DNA of 64,000 nt from an uncultured Opitutales bacterium (GTDB lineage: Bacteria; Verrucomicrobiota; Verrucomicrobiia; Opitutales; Intestinicryptomonadaceae). The notes under the pieces are model-generated. The model worked only from the letters and a program-made list of their open reading frames with translations, made no database searches and was not told where the DNA came from. A program made the position numbers and the translations under genes. Of the stretch, positions 62,482 through 64,000 are shown one piece after another (the first letter of the stretch is position 1; each line of letters starts with the position of its first letter). Where the stretch lies: contig CALXNZ010000003.1 in the NCBI GenBank assembly GCA_944389885.1, positions 115,966 through 179,965 on the forward strand, given 5' to 3'.

Positions 62482-63873
62482 TTAAGCTTTTGCCGCCGCG
62501 TTTTCAGACGAACCTCCGCCAAAGGATTTGTGCTCGTCCTGCTCGTAGTCCGACGAAGTTTCGCCGTCTCTATAGCGCATCTTTATGTAGTTGCGGGTGC
62601 GGAATCCAACGTAAACTTGGCGGGGTCTGATAATACGTCCTTTCGGATTTGACGCAACTTCCCTCCAATGGGCTATCCATCCGGGCATTCTGCCTATCGC
62701 GAACATTACCGTAAACATATCGAGCGGCATGCCTATGGCTTTTAGTATTATTCCGCTATAAAAGTCCACGTTGGGATACAGATTTCTCTCTATAAAGTAC
62801 GGGTCGGAGCGGGCTTTTTCCTCAAGGCGCTGCGCTATGTCGAGAAGAGGGTCTTTTACCTTTACTACGCTCAAAACTTTTTCTGCGGCTCCGTGCAATA
62901 TTTTAGCGCGCGGGTCGTAAGTCTTGTAAACGCGGTGCCCGAATCCCATCAGGCGCGTTTTGCCCTGTTTCGCCGCCTCTATATATGCAGTGCCGTCGTC
63001 ACCGCTCTTGTGGATTTCCATAAGCATCTGGATTACGCGCTGGTTCGCGCCGCCGTGAAGCGGCCCCCATAAGGCGCATACGCCCGCGGATACAGACGCA
63101 AACAGGTTTGCCCCGGAGCTTGCAACCATTCTCACTGTGGAGGTTGAACAATTCTGCTCATGGTCGGCGTGAAGCAACAGAATAAGGTCGAGGGCCTTTG
63201 TGACGTCGTCGTGCGGATAGTACTCGTGGTACGGTTCCGTAAACATCATGTGGAGAAAATTCTGGCTATATCCCAAGTCGCGTTTTGGATATATTAGCGG
63301 AAGGCCGTTCTTCATTCTGTACGCCATTGCGGCTATTGTGCGAACTTTACTCAATAGCAGGGCGGCGGCGTCGTCAAAATGCTCCAAATCTTGCTCCCGC
63401 TGATTGGTGACCATTTCAGGGTAATAGCAGCCTACCGAATTTAAAAGCGAAGACAGTATCGCCATGGGGTGTGCGGTGAACGGGAATCCGCCGTCGAAAA
63501 AGTGCATCATTGCCTCATGCAGGCTTGCGTTGCGCAAAACCTTCTGCGAAAACTGGCTCATTTCTTTACGCGTAGGCAATTGTCCGTAAATTATTAGGTA
63601 TGCGGTTTCAATGAATGTCGAGTTTTCCGCCATTACTTCTATAGGAATTCCACGGTAGCTTAGTCTGCCTTTATCGCCGTCTATAAAGGTAATCTCGCTC
63701 TTGCAGGAAGCTGTATTCGCGAATCCTTCATCATAGACTATATGGCCTGTTTGGGAGCGAAGTTTGCCGATATCTATAGCTTTTTCGCCTTCGGTTCCCG
63801 TCAATACCGGGAATTCGTAGGTATTTTCCCCAAGTGTAATTTTTGCGGTTTCGCTGTTTGAAGATTCACTCAT
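62482..63873 (-). CDS. gltA: Citrate synthase
   Basis: 463 residues, type II (hexameric-like) with an N-terminal beta domain: SGSL-like [23 protein letters not shown], then [19 protein letters not shown]. Catalytic residues sit in [19 protein letters not shown] (His of HADHEQN), in [13 protein letters not shown], and in the [18 protein letters not shown] loop. It condenses oxaloacetate and acetyl-CoA. The C-terminal ~30 residues are charged and low in conservation ([17 protein letters not shown]). It is monocistronic, with its own promoter and a strong terminator. Confidence 0.96.
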   Translation of the reverse strand: MSESSNSETAKITLGENTYEFPVLTGTEGEKAIDIGKLRSQTGHIVYDEGFANTASCKSEITFIDGDKGRLSYRGIPIEVMAENSTFIETAYLIIYGQLPTRKEMSQFSQKVLRNASLHEAMMHFFDGGFPFTAHPMAILSSLLNSVGCYYPEMVTNQREQDLEHFDDAAALLLSKVRTIAAMAYRMKNGLPLIYPKRDLGYSQNFLHMMFTEPYHEYYPHDDVTKALDLILLLHADHEQNCSTSTVRMVASSGANLFASVSAGVCALWGPLHGGANQRVIQMLMEIHKSGDDGTAYIEAAKQGKTRLMGFGHRVYKTYDPRAKILHGAAEKVLSVVKVKDPLLDIAQRLEEKARSDPYFIERNLYPNVDFYSGIILKAIGMPLDMFTVMFAIGRMPGWIAHWREVASNPKGRIIRPRQVYVGFRTRNYIKMRYRDGETSSDYEQDEHKSFGGGSSENAAAKA

Positions 63874-63881
63874 AACAAATA

Positions 63882-63911
63882 ACTATATAAAGATACATTG
63901 TGGCGCGTCAA
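63882..63911 (-). promoter_or_regulatory. Likely gltA promoter
   Basis: On the minus strand TTGACG (63911-63906), 18 bases, TATAGT (63887-63882). It is only nine bases from the ATG at 63873, so the leader would be very short or leaderless. Confidence 0.45.
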
Positions 63912-64000
63912 CTGCAAACAAATTTTTCGCTCTACGTCAAAGATTGTGGAATGGTGGAAAAAAAAGAGGGCAAAGAGAACGAAAAATGTTCTACAATGCC

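Noticed and set aside
1..64000. CRISPR array, prophage, insertion sequence or rRNA operon
   Set aside because: No repeated spacers, transposase, integrase or rRNA sequence was seen.

Overview
The window looks like a chromosomal segment of a Gram-negative bacterium of the Planctomycetes-Verrucomicrobia-Chlamydiae group, most likely a Verrucomicrobiota (Opitutae-like) species. The reasons are the mix of genes: lipid A synthesis (lpxB), lipoprotein and LPS transport (LolC/LolD, LptF/G), a ~640-residue PurF, a GldA/F/G-DUF4340 transporter, and a secreted multi-haem protein of the hydrazine-synthase-alpha-like (HzsA-like) family. Base composition is moderate and coding density is high. I saw no prophage, insertion sequence, CRISPR array or rRNA operon. 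The taxonomic call is inference; no marker gene was searched.

Left part (1-13.4 kb): a truncated MFS transporter and an outer-membrane barrel protein, then the SAM cycle pair metK and ahcY with an FkbM methyltransferase (all minus strand). These are followed on the plus strand by an LptF/G permease, purD, the large purF, malQ and ptsI.

Centre left (13.5-30.4 kb): rsmE (minus), then a long plus-strand run that looks like one envelope operon: acyl carrier protein, GldA/GldF/GldG-type ABC system, DUF4340 protein, AsmA-like protein, Gfo/Idh oxidoreductase and lpxB. After it come a MidA-like methyltransferase and recF (minus), ruvB, a DAO-type flavoenzyme and a Tat-exported metallo-beta-lactamase-fold hydrolase (plus).

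Centre (30.5-43.5 kb): sufS and a Tsr3/DTW-like protein (minus), lysS-lolC-lolD (plus), then a minus-strand group of secreted or envelope functions: a GH43-like propeller protein, a family 2 glycosyltransferase, the three-haem HzsA-like protein and a secreted FAD oxidoreductase 3 bases downstream of it.

Right part (43.4-64 kb): a long minus-strand series running from a WecE-like aminotransferase through two tandem esterases, a GloB-like hydrolase, ribD, a methyltransferase, an M16 protease, pyrH, frr, proB, sufT and an orphan PstS-like protein to tRNA-Gly. Beyond the WecE-like gene lie an atypical ADP-ribosylglycohydrolase, mntP, an aspartate-type aminotransferase, tsaE, a crcB pair in which one copy carries an in-frame TGA, cstA, tRNA-Tyr and gltA.

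Most genes have no recognisable Shine-Dalgarno sequence. Four genes do (the Tat MBL hydrolase, the HzsA-like protein, the GH43-like protein and the ADP-ribosylglycohydrolase), and three of those also have good sigma-70-like promoters. The most unusual items are the HzsA-like/flavoprotein pair, the interrupted crcB, the divergent ADP-ribosylglycohydrolase and the envelope operon that joins a Gld-type ABC system to lpxB.
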